A stretch of 64,000 bases of DNA from Calothrix sp. CSU_2_0. Its GTDB lineage: Bacteria; Cyanobacteriota; Cyanobacteriia; Cyanobacteriales; Nostocaceae. The DNA lies in the NCBI GenBank assembly GCA_012034595.1, contig JAAUPE010000005.1, forward strand, positions 1 through 64,000, given 5' to 3'. Positions 19,190 through 29,164 of this stretch are shown here, one piece after another (the stretch's first letter is position 1; every line of letters starts with the position of its first letter). The notes beneath the pieces are model-generated. The model saw nothing but the letters and a program-made list of their open reading frames with translations, did not search any database and had not been told where the DNA came from. The position numbers were made by a program, and so were the translations under genes.

Positions 19190-19843
19190 ATGGCACAAAC
19201 AATCGGCATCAGAAAGGCAATAAACAACCTGAATGAAGCTCACAAAAAGCTAAATTTGAGTCAAAATAGTCAAACTAATTTCTTCACAGAATGGTTTGAT
19301 AATTTACCTGAGTTAGAAGAAAGCGAAAAAAACACTCTTAACCGTTTAAAAAATCGATATTTATATTACTCTGCTGATGGTGCAATCACAGAAGGAACAG
19401 TCAATATTATTATTCTATCGCCATTATTAGAATTAATCGGTTTGTGTGACCCACCATATAAAATTCGTAGCGAAAAATTAGTCACAATCGAAATCGAAAA
19501 TGGAGCAGAAGAGGAAGAAACTATTTTAGAAGGATTTATTGATGCTTTAGCTATACAAAATCAACTTTGGATAATATTAATTGAATCAAAACGTTATGGT
19601 TTTAGCGTTATGCAAGCTTTACCGCAAACACTAGCATATATGTCAGCAAACCCAAATCCAGAAATTCCAACTTTTGCGATGATAACAAATGGAGAGGATT
19701 ATATTTTTGTGAAATTAAACCAGCAAAAACAATATGCACTCTCTAATAAATTTACTCTCGCTAATCCCGTGAAAAATGAGCTTTACGATGTCATGCAGAT
19801 AATCAAACGAATTATTTCTGCTTCTATCATTCCTCTCATATAA
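19190..19843 (+). CDS. HsdR-N-like PD-(D/E)xK nuclease-fold protein
   Basis: A 217-residue stand-alone protein resembling the short 'type I restriction subunit R' proteins common in cyanobacteria. The segment EGFIDALAIQNQLWII then LIESKR, near residues 118-138, supplies a D...E-x-K nuclease signature, and AITEGTVNIIILSPLLELIG upstream fits the preceding helix. It has no helicase, HsdM or HsdS partner here, so it cannot be a complete type I system. It may be a solitary nuclease or an inactive relative. It sits 595 bp ahead of the CyRepA1 gene in an AT-rich island, suggesting arrival on a mobile replicon. Confidence 0.65.
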   Translation: MAQTIGIRKAINNLNEAHKKLNLSQNSQTNFFTEWFDNLPELEESEKNTLNRLKNRYLYYSADGAITEGTVNIIILSPLLELIGLCDPPYKIRSEKLVTIEIENGAEEEETILEGFIDALAIQNQLWIILIESKRYGFSVMQALPQTLAYMSANPNPEIPTFAMITNGEDYIFVKLNQQKQYALSNKFTLANPVKNELYDVMQIIKRIISASIIPLI

Positions 19844-20437
19844 AAACTCAATATTCTCTTTTTTTGACTTTTTCCGAGACTTACACAGATGTCATAGTCC
19901 ACATATTGACGTTGCTGAATTTTAGATATCGCACAAGTCAAAACATTTCCCCAGGTCATCTGTACTACGCAATACTTCAGTACCCCTTAATTTCGAGACT
20001 TCCCTGTCAACATCGCAAAAATCACATCAACATTAGTAATATTCCAGGAAAATGTTACTTTTATTACATTTAATATCCAAAACTATGTATAGCAATCAAG
20101 CCCAGCTATATCAATCTATTCAGAAGCATTTAGTAATCTTCGAGAAGTTGATTAATACTTTTTTAATGTTTTCATTACTAATTGAAAAGGTACAAAGGTA
20201 TTATTTATTCAATGAGAATATTACTGGTTTACAAAAGTTATTTGCGAAAAAATATCACAATACAAACTTATTACTACAATAGTAGAAAGGGAATAAAAGC
20301 ATCTCAAATACATAACCGATGTATTTGAAACGACGATGTAAAAAAAAGCAGCTCATCAACCTCAAAAATACTTCTATCAAAACAAATAAATGCATGGTAA
20401 GTTATTAGCTCTACAGTTCCACACTGCCTCACACCAC
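19844..20437. other. AT-rich spacer before the CyRepA1 gene
   Basis: No convincing gene. Short ORFs (19864-20073, 20052-20282) have no recognisable features, though the second contains an ATG-initiated 65-codon frame from 20085 that could be a small protein. The notable element is the palindrome at 20304-20328, listed separately. Confidence 0.5.
20304..20328. repeat. 10-bp perfect palindrome upstream of the replication gene
   Basis: TCAAATACAT-AACCG-ATGTATTTGA, about 110 bp upstream of the CyRepA1 start. There is no following U-tract. It is a candidate operator or origin element for the downstream replication gene. Confidence 0.7.
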
Positions 20438-23400
20438 ATGCATCTCCATTATCTACACCCCCAGCACCTTGAAGAACTAGTCGAGGATAGCGGTATAGAT
20501 ACCCATCTAGCAAGTTTAAATTTTACTTCGCTCCAAGACAGCGACGCATATGATTATTTGCTGATTTCAGCACAAGTACCCCGTACAAACACAGGAATGG
20601 TGAGAAATAGCTGGTTACAACGCTATTCGCACACTACATCTGGTGGTTGGTGGTGTTCTGGACTCGATCCGCAAAATCATTGGCAAGCGATGGAATGGGG
20701 TTGTTTTAAACCGAATCTACCTCGACTCAACCAAAAAGGTAAATGCATTAAATACGAACATCCTCCGGGTACAGCAACAAGGATATTTTGTTTGCGTGTG
20801 ACGTTGCAAGTATGGCAAGGAGTTGCCCAACGTTATAATTTAAGTATTCCGGAATTCAATATTTCTGAATTAAAAGCTTCTGAATTAAAAGCTTCTGAAT
20901 TTCAGATTTCGGAGCAGCAAACAGAAAATTCTGACATTGATTTAAACGAAGAAAGTTTGGGTTTTTGGCAATGGGTAATGGAACATGATGTTCCGATAAT
21001 AATTTGTGAGGGAGTCAAGAAAGCTGCCGCATTATTATCACTAGGATATGTTGCGATCGCAATACCGGGGATTACTAGTGGGTATCGGGTTGCGAAGGAT
21101 AAATTTGGCAAAGTTGTGAGTCGTCAATTGATTCCTGATTTAGCAGCTTTTACGATTACTAAACGTACTTTTTATATTTGTTTTGATTTTGAGACGGAAC
21201 CCCAAAAAGTTGCTGCTGTTAATAATGCAATTTCACAACTAGGTGGATTGTTCCAATCCAAAAAATGCCCCGTTCAAGTAATAAAATTACCGGGGGGAGA
21301 AAAGGGAGTTGATGAATTTATTGTCAATCAGGGAATAATTGGGTTTGAGAATATCTATAGTCAAAGCTCAGACTTAGAAATTTATCTGGCTCAAATCAAA
21401 CCCCATACTCAATTAACCATACCTGCTGCACTCACTGTCAACAGTCGCTATTTAGGGGAAATTGCTTTTCCCAATTCTGGGTTAGTTGGAGTTAAATCAG
21501 CGAAAGGGACAGGAAAAACTACCGCACTACAAAAAACTGTCCAGCAAGCGAAAAACAATCATCAACCTGTTTTACTGATTACTCATCGGATTCAGCTTGG
21601 CAAGTTTTTATGCGGGAAAGTTGGAATTCAATGGGGATTAAAAAATACTGGGTATAGAAAGGGAGAAGGAAAACAAGAAATACAAGAAGAATTAAATATT
21701 AATATTTCTTCTCCATCTGTTGGACTTTGTGTTGATTCGATTTGGAAACTCAATCCAGAAGATTGGCATGGGGGAATAATTATCTTAGATGAAGTTGAAC
21801 AATCTTTATGGCATTTACTTCATAGTAGTACCTGTAAAGATAAACGAGTCAAGCTTCTTAAAAGTTTCCAACAGCTAATTTATACAGTTTTGACAACAGG
21901 TGGTTTAATCATCGCTCAAGATGCGGATTTGTCTGATACTTCGTTAGATTATTTACAACAACTGTCGGGAATCAAAATTACTCCTTGGGTTCTAGTTAAT
22001 CAGTGGAAACCAGAAAAAGGATGGGATGTTACTTTTTACGATTCTCCCAATCCAACACCATTAATTCAACAACTTGAATTAGATATACTTGCTGGACGTA
22101 AATGTTATGTAACTACCGATAGTAGATCTGGACGTTATAGTTGTGAAACTATCGAACGCTATTTAAAAGAACGTCTCGAAAAGTTACATAAAGTATTTCC
22201 TAAATCTTTGTTAGTTAGTAGTCGGACAACAAATACTCCTGGACATAACGCTGTTGATTTTGTGGCAGAAATTAATCAAAAAGTAATTGATTATGACGTG
22301 GTTTTTGTGACTCCTAGTTTAGGAACAGGAGTTAGTATTGATGTGCATCATTTTGACCGCGTTTATGGTATTTTTCAGGGGGTAATTCCCGACTCAGAAG
22401 CACGACAAGCACTAGCTAGAGTACGTGATAATGTACCTCGTATAGTTTGGTGCGCTAAACGCGGAATTGGTTTGATTGGTAGCGGTAGTACCAATTACAA
22501 ATTACTTTCAGATTGGTATCAAGAAAATCAAAAAGAAAATCTAGCTTTACTGAGTCCATTACATAAAGTTGATGTTGATTTACCTTTAGTATATGACCCA
22601 ATTCACCTACGAACTTGGGCAAAGGTATCCGCAAGGGTAAATGCTTCAATTAGCATTTATCGTCAATCAATGAAAGAAGGTTTGATGGTAGATGGACATC
22701 AAATCTGGCTCAGAAGTAATGATATTCAAAACAATATTATTAGAGATTTACGTCATGCTTTCTTAGCAACCGATCCTAGTGACTTGCCTACTCGTCGTCG
22801 ATTAATATTAGAGATAGTCAAAGTTCAAAAAGATTGGATGGAAAGCAAACAAAAGGCAAAAGAAATTAGCAATAGTATTCGCAAAATTAAAAAGCAGAAT
22901 CAATACGTCATGGCAAATGCAGTCGCAAATGCAAAAGATATTGATTATGTGGAATACGAGCATTTATCTACAAAACATGCTCTGACAGAAAAGGAAAGGC
23001 AGCAAGTTAATAAATATCTGCTCTGGCAAAAATATGGGATTAAAGTCACTCCAGAGTTAAAACAGCAAGACGATAAAGGCTACTATTCGCAGCTATTAAT
23101 CCACTATTACCTTACCCATGAAAGCGAATATTTTCGATGTCGAGATAAGCAAGAATTATATCAACAATTAATTTCTGGAGAGGGTAAAGTTTTTTTACCA
23201 GATTTAAAAGGTTATACCTTAAAAGTTGAAGCATTACGCGCTTTAGGAATGCAGCAATTTTTGGAACCAGAGCGGGAATTTACCGAAGATAATGTCGATT
23301 TAAATCGTCTCAAAAATATGGCTTTACAATGCAGCCAGCACATTAAACGAGTCTTGGGAATTAATATTATTAATGAAGTCGAACAAATTTCTGGTCTCAA

Positions 23401-23749
23401 AATATTAAATAGATTACTAAACTTGTTGGGATTGAAGTTAAAGCGAGTTAATAAAAGTTACATAATCGATAAATTATTACTCAATGACGGTAGAGAAGAA
23501 ATATTTACGATTTGGCATCAACGAGACAAACTAATGTTGGAAAACACCAAGTTAGAAAATCTGAATTTAGACAGCATTAATTTAGAAAACATGAACTTAG
23601 TGAATATCCCAAATATTGATTCTGAGACAGGTAGCTCTATAAATAGTTACACCGATACTTATAAAGATAGTTATCATGTATCAACACATCAGACAAATAT
23701 TCAAGACTTACCAATTACCATTCCAGTAATACAGACTGTTCCGTTTTAA
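20438..23749 (+). CDS. CyRepA1-family plasmid-type replication protein
   Basis: I start at ATG 20438 (MHLHYLHPQHLEELVEDSGI), which matches how this family begins; the ORF track adds 16 residues. The protein has about 1103 residues. A DUF3854/Toprim-like domain lies around residues 185-310 (IIICEGVKKAAALLSLGY, then YICFDFE). A P-loop helicase follows, with Walker A VGVKSAKGTGKTT near 355 and Walker B IIILDEVEQ near 450. This architecture is that of the CyRepA1 proteins of cyanobacterial plasmids, which join primase-like and helicase-like functions to start replication. The region near residues 140-155 holds a 15-bp internal repeat (ELKASELKASE), and the C-terminus has NLxN-like repeats. Neighbours look chromosomal, so this may be an integrated plasmid or a resident chromosomal copy. 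Confidence 0.8.
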   Translation: MHLHYLHPQHLEELVEDSGIDTHLASLNFTSLQDSDAYDYLLISAQVPRTNTGMVRNSWLQRYSHTTSGGWWCSGLDPQNHWQAMEWGCFKPNLPRLNQKGKCIKYEHPPGTATRIFCLRVTLQVWQGVAQRYNLSIPEFNISELKASELKASEFQISEQQTENSDIDLNEESLGFWQWVMEHDVPIIICEGVKKAAALLSLGYVAIAIPGITSGYRVAKDKFGKVVSRQLIPDLAAFTITKRTFYICFDFETEPQKVAAVNNAISQLGGLFQSKKCPVQVIKLPGGEKGVDEFIVNQGIIGFENIYSQSSDLEIYLAQIKPHTQLTIPAALTVNSRYLGEIAFPNSGLVGVKSAKGTGKTTALQKTVQQAKNNHQPVLLITHRIQLGKFLCGKVGIQWGLKNTGYRKGEGKQEIQEELNINISSPSVGLCVDSIWKLNPEDWHGGIIILDEVEQSLWHLLHSSTCKDKRVKLLKSFQQLIYTVLTTGGLIIAQDADLSDTSLDYLQQLSGIKITPWVLVNQWKPEKGWDVTFYDSPNPTPLIQQLELDILAGRKCYVTTDSRSGRYSCETIERYLKERLEKLHKVFPKSLLVSSRTTNTPGHNAVDFVAEINQKVIDYDVVFVTPSLGTGVSIDVHHFDRVYGIFQGVIPDSEARQALARVRDNVPRIVWCAKRGIGLIGSGSTNYKLLSDWYQENQKENLALLSPLHKVDVDLPLVYDPIHLRTWAKVSARVNASISIYRQSMKEGLMVDGHQIWLRSNDIQNNIIRDLRHAFLATDPSDLPTRRRLILEIVKVQKDWMESKQKAKEISNSIRKIKKQNQYVMANAVANAKDIDYVEYEHLSTKHALTEKERQQVNKYLLWQKYGIKVTPELKQQDDKGYYSQLLIHYYLTHESEYFRCRDKQELYQQLISGEGKVFLPDLKGYTLKVEALRALGMQQFLEPEREFTEDNVDLNRLKNMALQCSQHIKRVLGINIINEVEQISGLKILNRLLNLLGLKLKRVNKSYIIDKLLLNDGREEIFTIWHQRDKLMLENTKLENLNLDSINLENMNLVNIPNIDSETGSSINSYTDTYKDSYHVSTHQTNIQDLPITIPVIQTVPF

Positions 23750-23864
23750 CTTAATAATCTTAATAGTCTAAAAAGAATAGTCTGAAAAATCTGCTATAGA
23801 CACAATACATCAAACTTCCACAAATGAATTTTTTTGTTAAATATTACAGGAAGTTTTTGTACTA

Positions 23865-24002
23865 ATGTCACTTTTAAATAATCGCATTATCATAGGTAGT
23901 GAATCTCAATATTGTGAAGTTAAAAGAGAAAAATCTTCCTTGCTAATTTTTAATCTTTTTTCTGAAAACACAAGTATTGATGTAAATTTAAGCCAAAATT
24001 GA
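23865..24002 (+). CDS. Possible 45-residue small protein
   Basis: ATG-TCA-CTT to TGA gives a short frame (MSLLNNRIIIGSESQYCEVK...) between CyRepA1 and ldhA. A TTACAGGAAG stretch lies upstream, but the spacing to the ATG is long. There are no recognisable motifs. It may be chance. Confidence 0.2.
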   Translation: MSLLNNRIIIGSESQYCEVKREKSSLLIFNLFSENTSIDVNLSQN

Positions 24003-24021
24003 AAATGGCGTGAGGTTTCAG

Positions 24022-25047
24022 ATGAAAGTCGCTGTATTTAGTACAAAAGCCTACGACAAAAAATTCCTGGAAATAGCAAACACTAACCAACAATACGAGT
24101 TTGCATTCTTCGATCCTCACCTAAGTAAAGACACAGCAATTCTTGCCACAGGATTCCCCGCAGTCTGTATTTTTGTCAACGATGAAGCGGATGCAACAAC
24201 CCTGGAAATTCTTGCCACACATGGCACAAATTTACTTGCCCTTCGTTGTGCCGGATTTAACAACGTTGATTTAAAAACTGCTGCCAAATTAGGAATTAAA
24301 GTAGTTCGCGTTCCTGCATACTCACCTCAGTCAGTCGCAGAACATACGATCGCAATGATTCTTTGCCTCAACCGCAAGATTCACCGTGCTTACAACCGTG
24401 TCAGAGAAGGTAATTTTTCCCTCGACGGACTGATGGGATTTGACCTGCGCGATCGCACTATTGGTATCATTGGCACAGGGAAAATTGGCGCGATCGTCAG
24501 TCAAATACTCACAGGATTTGGTTGCAAGATACTTGCCTACGATGTCTACCGCAATCCCGAAGTCGAAGCATTGGGAGCAAAATATGTCGAACTTCCAGAA
24601 ATTTTTGCCAATTCCGACATTATCTCATTGCATTGTCCCCTCATGCCGGAAACCCATCACCTCATCAACAGCGATGCAATCGAAAAAATGAAACCTGGTG
24701 TCATGTTAATTAATACCAGCAGAGGTGCTTTAATTAACGCCAAAGCTGTGACTAGGGGCTTAAAATCCGGTAAAATTGGCTCGTTAGGTTTGGATGTATA
24801 CGAAAAAGAATCTGACTTATTCTTTGAAGATTTGTCGGGAACCATCATCCAAGATGACGTTTTTCTACGTCTAACAACTTTTCATAACGTCTTGATTACT
24901 GGACACCAAGCATTTTTCACCGAAGACGCTTTAAGTAATATTGCGGAGACTACTCTTACTAATATTACTGAACTTATGCAGGGAGTTCCCTGTGCTAACG
25001 AGGTTAAAGCTGAACCGAAAATTTTATTGCCAATCGCACAATCATAA
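24022..25047 (+). CDS. ldhA: Fermentative D-lactate dehydrogenase (2-hydroxyacid dehydrogenase)
   Basis: ATG 24022 (MKVAVFSTKAYDKKFLE) follows GTGAGG; the GTG at 24010 in the ORF track is less likely. The 341-residue enzyme reduces pyruvate to D-lactate with NADH. The Rossmann motif GIIGTGKIG is near residue 150. Catalytic Arg lies in LRCAGFNNVDL, Glu in the YEKES region, and His in LITGHQAFFTEDAL near residue 294. This is the LdhA-type 2-hydroxyacid dehydrogenase used in dark fermentation. Related dehydrogenases share the fold, but the match to D-LDH is good. It appears monocistronic. Confidence 0.9.
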   Translation: MKVAVFSTKAYDKKFLEIANTNQQYEFAFFDPHLSKDTAILATGFPAVCIFVNDEADATTLEILATHGTNLLALRCAGFNNVDLKTAAKLGIKVVRVPAYSPQSVAEHTIAMILCLNRKIHRAYNRVREGNFSLDGLMGFDLRDRTIGIIGTGKIGAIVSQILTGFGCKILAYDVYRNPEVEALGAKYVELPEIFANSDIISLHCPLMPETHHLINSDAIEKMKPGVMLINTSRGALINAKAVTRGLKSGKIGSLGLDVYEKESDLFFEDLSGTIIQDDVFLRLTTFHNVLITGHQAFFTEDALSNIAETTLTNITELMQGVPCANEVKAEPKILLPIAQS

Positions 25048-26304
25048 TAAGTAACTGGATACAAATATTTACAGTCATTGCGTATCACTTCGTGGTAGCC
25101 ACGTAGTGGCTTCTGTAAGTAGCAACCTACGCAATGACATTGTGTAATTAATTCTGTCCAACTACTTAAAATTACCCCACCCTAATCCTTTAACAATAGT
25201 AGGTTTATTTGCACTAATTAGTAAAAATAGCAATATCCATATTTACTATTATCAAAATTTTATAATAATTTATCATTACTTTATAATATGCTGAGTGAGT
25301 ATTCGTTATTATAGCTGTAGTAAAAAGTAAATAGATTCTTAGTTTTAGCAATAGAAATGTAAAAGGTTAGTAACATTTTGCACGTCATGATTACAGTAAC
25401 AGGCTACATAAACTGGCAACAACAAAGCCGCTATAGTAATCGGGGTAGTGCTTATATGTTTGCGCCGATGGTAAACTTCAACGTGATGTCTGAAGTAGGC
25501 GATACTCCACCTTAGTAGAAATTTTCTTCAATCACGATCGCTCACATTCGAGTATAAAATAAGTACTCGGGTATTTATTTAATTACAATCCTAACTTGTT
25601 TTACTAATTCTAATCTAATTAAGATGTTAGATAGTGGTACCTGGTAAGAATCTTTACGCAGTAAAGAACATAGCTTACGCAAGATAATTAGAGATTAGGT
25701 GTGTCAGCGATCGCATCATATTTACTTGTATTGGCTTTTTAACTGCACTTCACAACTCAGAGAATATTTTAAAAGTCCAGCAAGGTATATCTTACGCTTT
25801 TGATGTAAGTCAATTATGACGAAAAATCAAAGTCTGAAATGTGGACAGAGAAATTTTACTTTGCCACATATAAGCTCAAAAGAATCTTTTGAAGTATCCT
25901 CTCAGAAATATTACTCCTTTATGTAAGTTTTAATTAACTTATCTATCGGACATTTTTGTACACTGTTAACTTTGCCAAAGCAAGACTTGTGTAGTTTTAT
26001 TGGTTCTGAAGAAAACCAAAATCTACTCATCATCAAGATTCAAACTTGGAAATAAATTGTGCTGGTTAGTAAGTAAGCAATTAGCTTTTTCTATTTCACC
26101 TCAAGGGATGAAATGAAAGATATATGCGCTGGAAATTAATTTAATTATTCAGATAAAACCGTTTATTTCCTCTGATTTAAATCAATTCAAACAAAGATAC
26201 TATCCTAGCAATTTAATGTTTATCTGAGTATTTGCTCTCAAGCTCAACCTTTGATACTGTTTTAAACCTTTCTGTAAACAACAAACAATCTGGTAATTAG
26301 TGAT
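25048..26304. other. 1.26 kb gene-poor, AT-rich stretch
   Basis: I see no supported gene. There is a short palindromic repeat AGCCAC-GTA-GTGGCT (25097-25111) just after ldhA and a hairpin TCTTTAC-GCA-GTAAAGA (25651-25667). A 42-codon ATG frame at about 25387-25515 has no recognisable motif. The part nearest the acyltransferase could be a long 5' leader. Confidence 0.55.
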
Positions 26305-27016
26305 ATGAATAATAAAACTTTGTCTCAGAAATTAAATCGACTTCCAGAAGTTATAATAACTACTTTTTTGGTAATCTTCCTAACATATTTTTTGGTACAA
26401 AATTACGTAATATTTTTACAAAATTATTTTTAGAAAGATTGAAAAATCCGTATATATCCAGCCTGGGGCAGAATTTATCAATGCTAAATCTATATCTATT
26501 GGTGACGGAGTATATCTTTTTAAACATATTCGTCTTGATGCAAGTGGGGACAACAATCATCTTTATTTAAGTGATGGAGTAGCACTCGAACAAGGAGTTA
26601 AAATTGGAGTAATGGATAACACAACTATTCATATCGGTCGACAAACATATATTGGTCTTAATGTCTGTATCGGAGGACCTGGAAATATCAAGATTGGTAA
26701 AGATTGTTTAATCGCTGCCAACTCTGGAATAATCGCAAATAATCATATATTCACTGATATTCATCAGAAGATTGCTGAACAAGGTGTCACTCGCAAAGGA
26801 ATTGTCATTGAAGATAATTGCTGGTTGGGATATGGGGTAAAGATACTTGATGGAGTAACAATTGGTGAGGGAAGTGTGATTGGTGCGGGTTCTGTTGTAA
26901 CGAAAAATATTCCTCCTTATTCAGTTGCAGTTGGAGTTCCGGCAAAAGTTATTAAATCTCGAAAGTCGAAAGAATCAAACTTATCGACAACGGGTAAACA
27001 CAATAATGATAATTAA
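26305..27016 (+). pseudogene. Left-handed beta-helix acyltransferase (LbH/hexapeptide), doubly frameshifted
   Basis: Only the C-terminal half (26612-27016) is in the ORF track. Reading from ATG 26305 (MNNKTLSQKLNRLPEVIITT) and adding one T to the T6 run at 26364-26369 and one A to the A5 run at 26442-26446 gives a continuous protein of about 237 residues through LERLKKSVYIQPGAEF to GVPAKVIKSRKS. It has hexapeptide repeats (IGKDCLIAANSGI, IGEGSVIGAGSVVTKNIPP) and the typical end GVPAKVI of sugar O- or N-acetyltransferases, often found with exopolysaccharide genes. Both defects are single-base deficits in homopolymers, so the gene is probably intact in the organism. Confidence 0.82.
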
Positions 27017-27104
27017 TTAATACCTGTGCCAAACAGAAGGTAAATTAACTTAATTCTTCAGTAAAGATAACCGTAAAACATTTATTTTGACGACTCAAAA
27101 AGAT

Positions 27105-27386
27105 ATGAATATTTACTTTTCAGACAGCAGCGATATTAATGAATGGACTGAATGGCATTTAACATCAAGAGGTTGGGAACAAGGTAATCAAAAACGCGAA
27201 GATTCTCCTTTCGTGAACAAATTAAAAGCTCCTATTGATAGAATCTTGACCTGTAGATATCACGAAACTCTCTCGACTAACTCTGTCTGGATGCAAAAAC
27301 ATACTAATGAGGTTTGGAAAATCTCCGACAAAAAAGTATTGACTCAAATGTTAGAAAAATTTGGTAGTTGCCCGCAATATTTGTAG
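27105..27386 (+). CDS. Small hypothetical protein
   Basis: I prefer ATG 27105 (MNIYFSDSSDINEWTEWHLT) over the TTG at 27087, giving about 93 residues. It is soluble and rich in Trp and charged residues (SRGWEQGNQKRED, SVWMQKHTNEVWKISDKK). I do not recognise a family. Composition and length look like a real protein rather than a shadow ORF. It follows the acyltransferase by 88 bp on the same strand. Confidence 0.5.
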   Translation: MNIYFSDSSDINEWTEWHLTSRGWEQGNQKREDSPFVNKLKAPIDRILTCRYHETLSTNSVWMQKHTNEVWKISDKKVLTQMLEKFGSCPQYL

Positions 27387-27463
27387 TCATCCAATGTCAG
27401 TCAAATAAATAGTTAGCAAAGGGAGGGAACTATATTTCTAGTTTCCCCCCTTGAAAAAGGAGA

Positions 27464-29164
27464 TTAAGGAGTTTTGACTACATATGGAGATTGAATTGCG
27501 GGAACAGTGCCAGAACTCACCAAAGATTGGTAAATAAATGCCGCAACTTCTGCCCTTGTAGCTTGGCGATTTGGGTTGAGTTGCTTCACATTGGGATAGT
27601 TAACCACCAATCCCTTCGCAGTCGCTCCAGCAACCGCAGGTGTAGCATACTGAGGGATGCTAGCAACGTCACTGTAAAACGATAAAACAGTAGAATTAGG
27701 TGCAGTTAACCCCAAACCATTTGCTAATGCTACCAGCACTTGAACGCGGGGAATTTCCTGCTTTGGTTTGAAAGTCTTATCAGGATAGCCAGAAATAAAA
27801 CCACCACGGGCAGCAACTTGAATAACTTGGAATGCCCAATAATCACTTTTAACATCAGTAAAAGCGATCGCATCTTTTTTGGGAGTTGGGTTAAAGGCTT
27901 TAGCAATAATAGCTGCAAATTGATCGCGAGTTACAGGTGCATCGGGTTTGAAGCTACCATCAGGAAAACCAGCAATTATATTTCGAGATGCCAATGCCTC
28001 AATATATGCTTTTGCCCAGTAATTTGGAGAGACATCATTAAAAGTAACTGCTCCTCCTGGGGGTGGTTCAACTTTGGCAACTACCAATTCCACTTTACCT
28101 AAAATCCGCGTCGGGTCTACATCATTCCCCACTGCAATGATTGTTTTATTTGTGGTGAAGTTATAAATATCAAAGAATTTTTTTGGATCTTTTTTGCCGT
28201 TGTTGCGGATGAGGTTTTTACCAGGGCTTTCTTGAGTTCCCAAGTCGGGTTCGGCATTTTGAAGGGTAATAATACCGTTATCTCGGTTGTCTTGAATAAC
28301 ATTTCCCCGCAGTACTGGCTTTGCTAAACCGTTGACGACAATACCACCATTATTTTGAAGAATTTGATTTTCGGTAATTAAAGGTGATGCGTTTTCGCTA
28401 ATTGCTAAACCAAAACCAGTATTTTGAAATAAGCTTCCCCGTACTTCACCCTTTGCTTGCTTGGCAATAGAAATACCATTACCTTGATTCAGAGTAAAAA
28501 TACTACTTTCTATTTTAGGATTACCCGTACCCGTGACAAAAATACCTTCACGGACGCTACTGGCAAATGTACTATTTTGAATAGTCGGATTTGTGGATTC
28601 GATCCAGACTCCGGTTCCCCGTGAATTGGGATTGGTGACTGTTACACCTGCAATAATTGCCTCATTACCTGCCAAGATGGAAATATTCTGGCGAGCGAAT
28701 GTCTTACTAGTATAAAATCCACCACCAGTAATTATAATTCCCTGTCCCTTTGTTGTTTCGTCACCCCGTATAGTGATGCCTGCTTTCAAGTCAATAGGGA
28801 AAGTTTCACCACTTTCTGCATTGTATGTTCCTGGTGCAAGTTGAACAACAGTCCCCGCTTGAGCTTGCTTGAGGGCAAAAGTAATACTTTTAAACGGTGT
28901 TGCTTCAGCTGTACCCGCTCCTGCGGTGTCGCTACCTGTAGCGGAATTGACGTAAAGTATACTTTTAGCTGCTGGAGCTTGGGCAGTGCGAATTGGAACT
29001 GTTTGGGTATTTGTTGTACTGCTAGCTTTAACTGAAACTGGTATTAACATTAAACCACCAGAAACCAGCATCAAAGCTGCAAGTCCTGCTGGAAAAGCCG
29101 GAAACGATGGCAAACGGAAACTATTATTGTTGCTGTGGTGATTGTTTAAACCCTGAATTTTCAT
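27464..29164 (-). CDS. Secreted DUF1565 beta-helix protein with C-terminal SLH domains
   Basis: A 566-residue exported protein. A signal peptide (GLAALMLVSGGLMLIPVSVKAS) ends near residue 50. A parallel beta-helix of DUF1565 type spans about 65-330 with many short N/G-rich turns (ASPLITENQILQNNGGIVVN). Three SLH motifs cover about 370-555 (FNDVSPNYWAKAYIEALASR, FTDVKSDYWAFQVIQVAARG, and a third near FYSDVASIPQYATPAVAGA). SLH modules hold proteins at the cell wall, so this is probably a surface protein that binds or modifies polysaccharide. It is monocistronic. Confidence 0.87.
   Translation of the reverse strand: MKIQGLNNHHSNNNSFRLPSFPAFPAGLAALMLVSGGLMLIPVSVKASSTTNTQTVPIRTAQAPAAKSILYVNSATGSDTAGAGTAEATPFKSITFALKQAQAGTVVQLAPGTYNAESGETFPIDLKAGITIRGDETTKGQGIIITGGGFYTSKTFARQNISILAGNEAIIAGVTVTNPNSRGTGVWIESTNPTIQNSTFASSVREGIFVTGTGNPKIESSIFTLNQGNGISIAKQAKGEVRGSLFQNTGFGLAISENASPLITENQILQNNGGIVVNGLAKPVLRGNVIQDNRDNGIITLQNAEPDLGTQESPGKNLIRNNGKKDPKKFFDIYNFTTNKTIIAVGNDVDPTRILGKVELVVAKVEPPPGGAVTFNDVSPNYWAKAYIEALASRNIIAGFPDGSFKPDAPVTRDQFAAIIAKAFNPTPKKDAIAFTDVKSDYWAFQVIQVAARGGFISGYPDKTFKPKQEIPRVQVLVALANGLGLTAPNSTVLSFYSDVASIPQYATPAVAGATAKGLVVNYPNVKQLNPNRQATRAEVAAFIYQSLVSSGTVPAIQSPYVVKTP

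Noticed and set aside
19190-19843. A type I restriction-modification system
   Set aside because: There is only an HsdR-N-like nuclease domain; no HsdM, HsdS or translocase is encoded nearby.
26360-26560. Reverse-strand ORF over the acyltransferase start
   Set aside because: It is a shadow of the frameshifted acyltransferase coding sequence on the plus strand.
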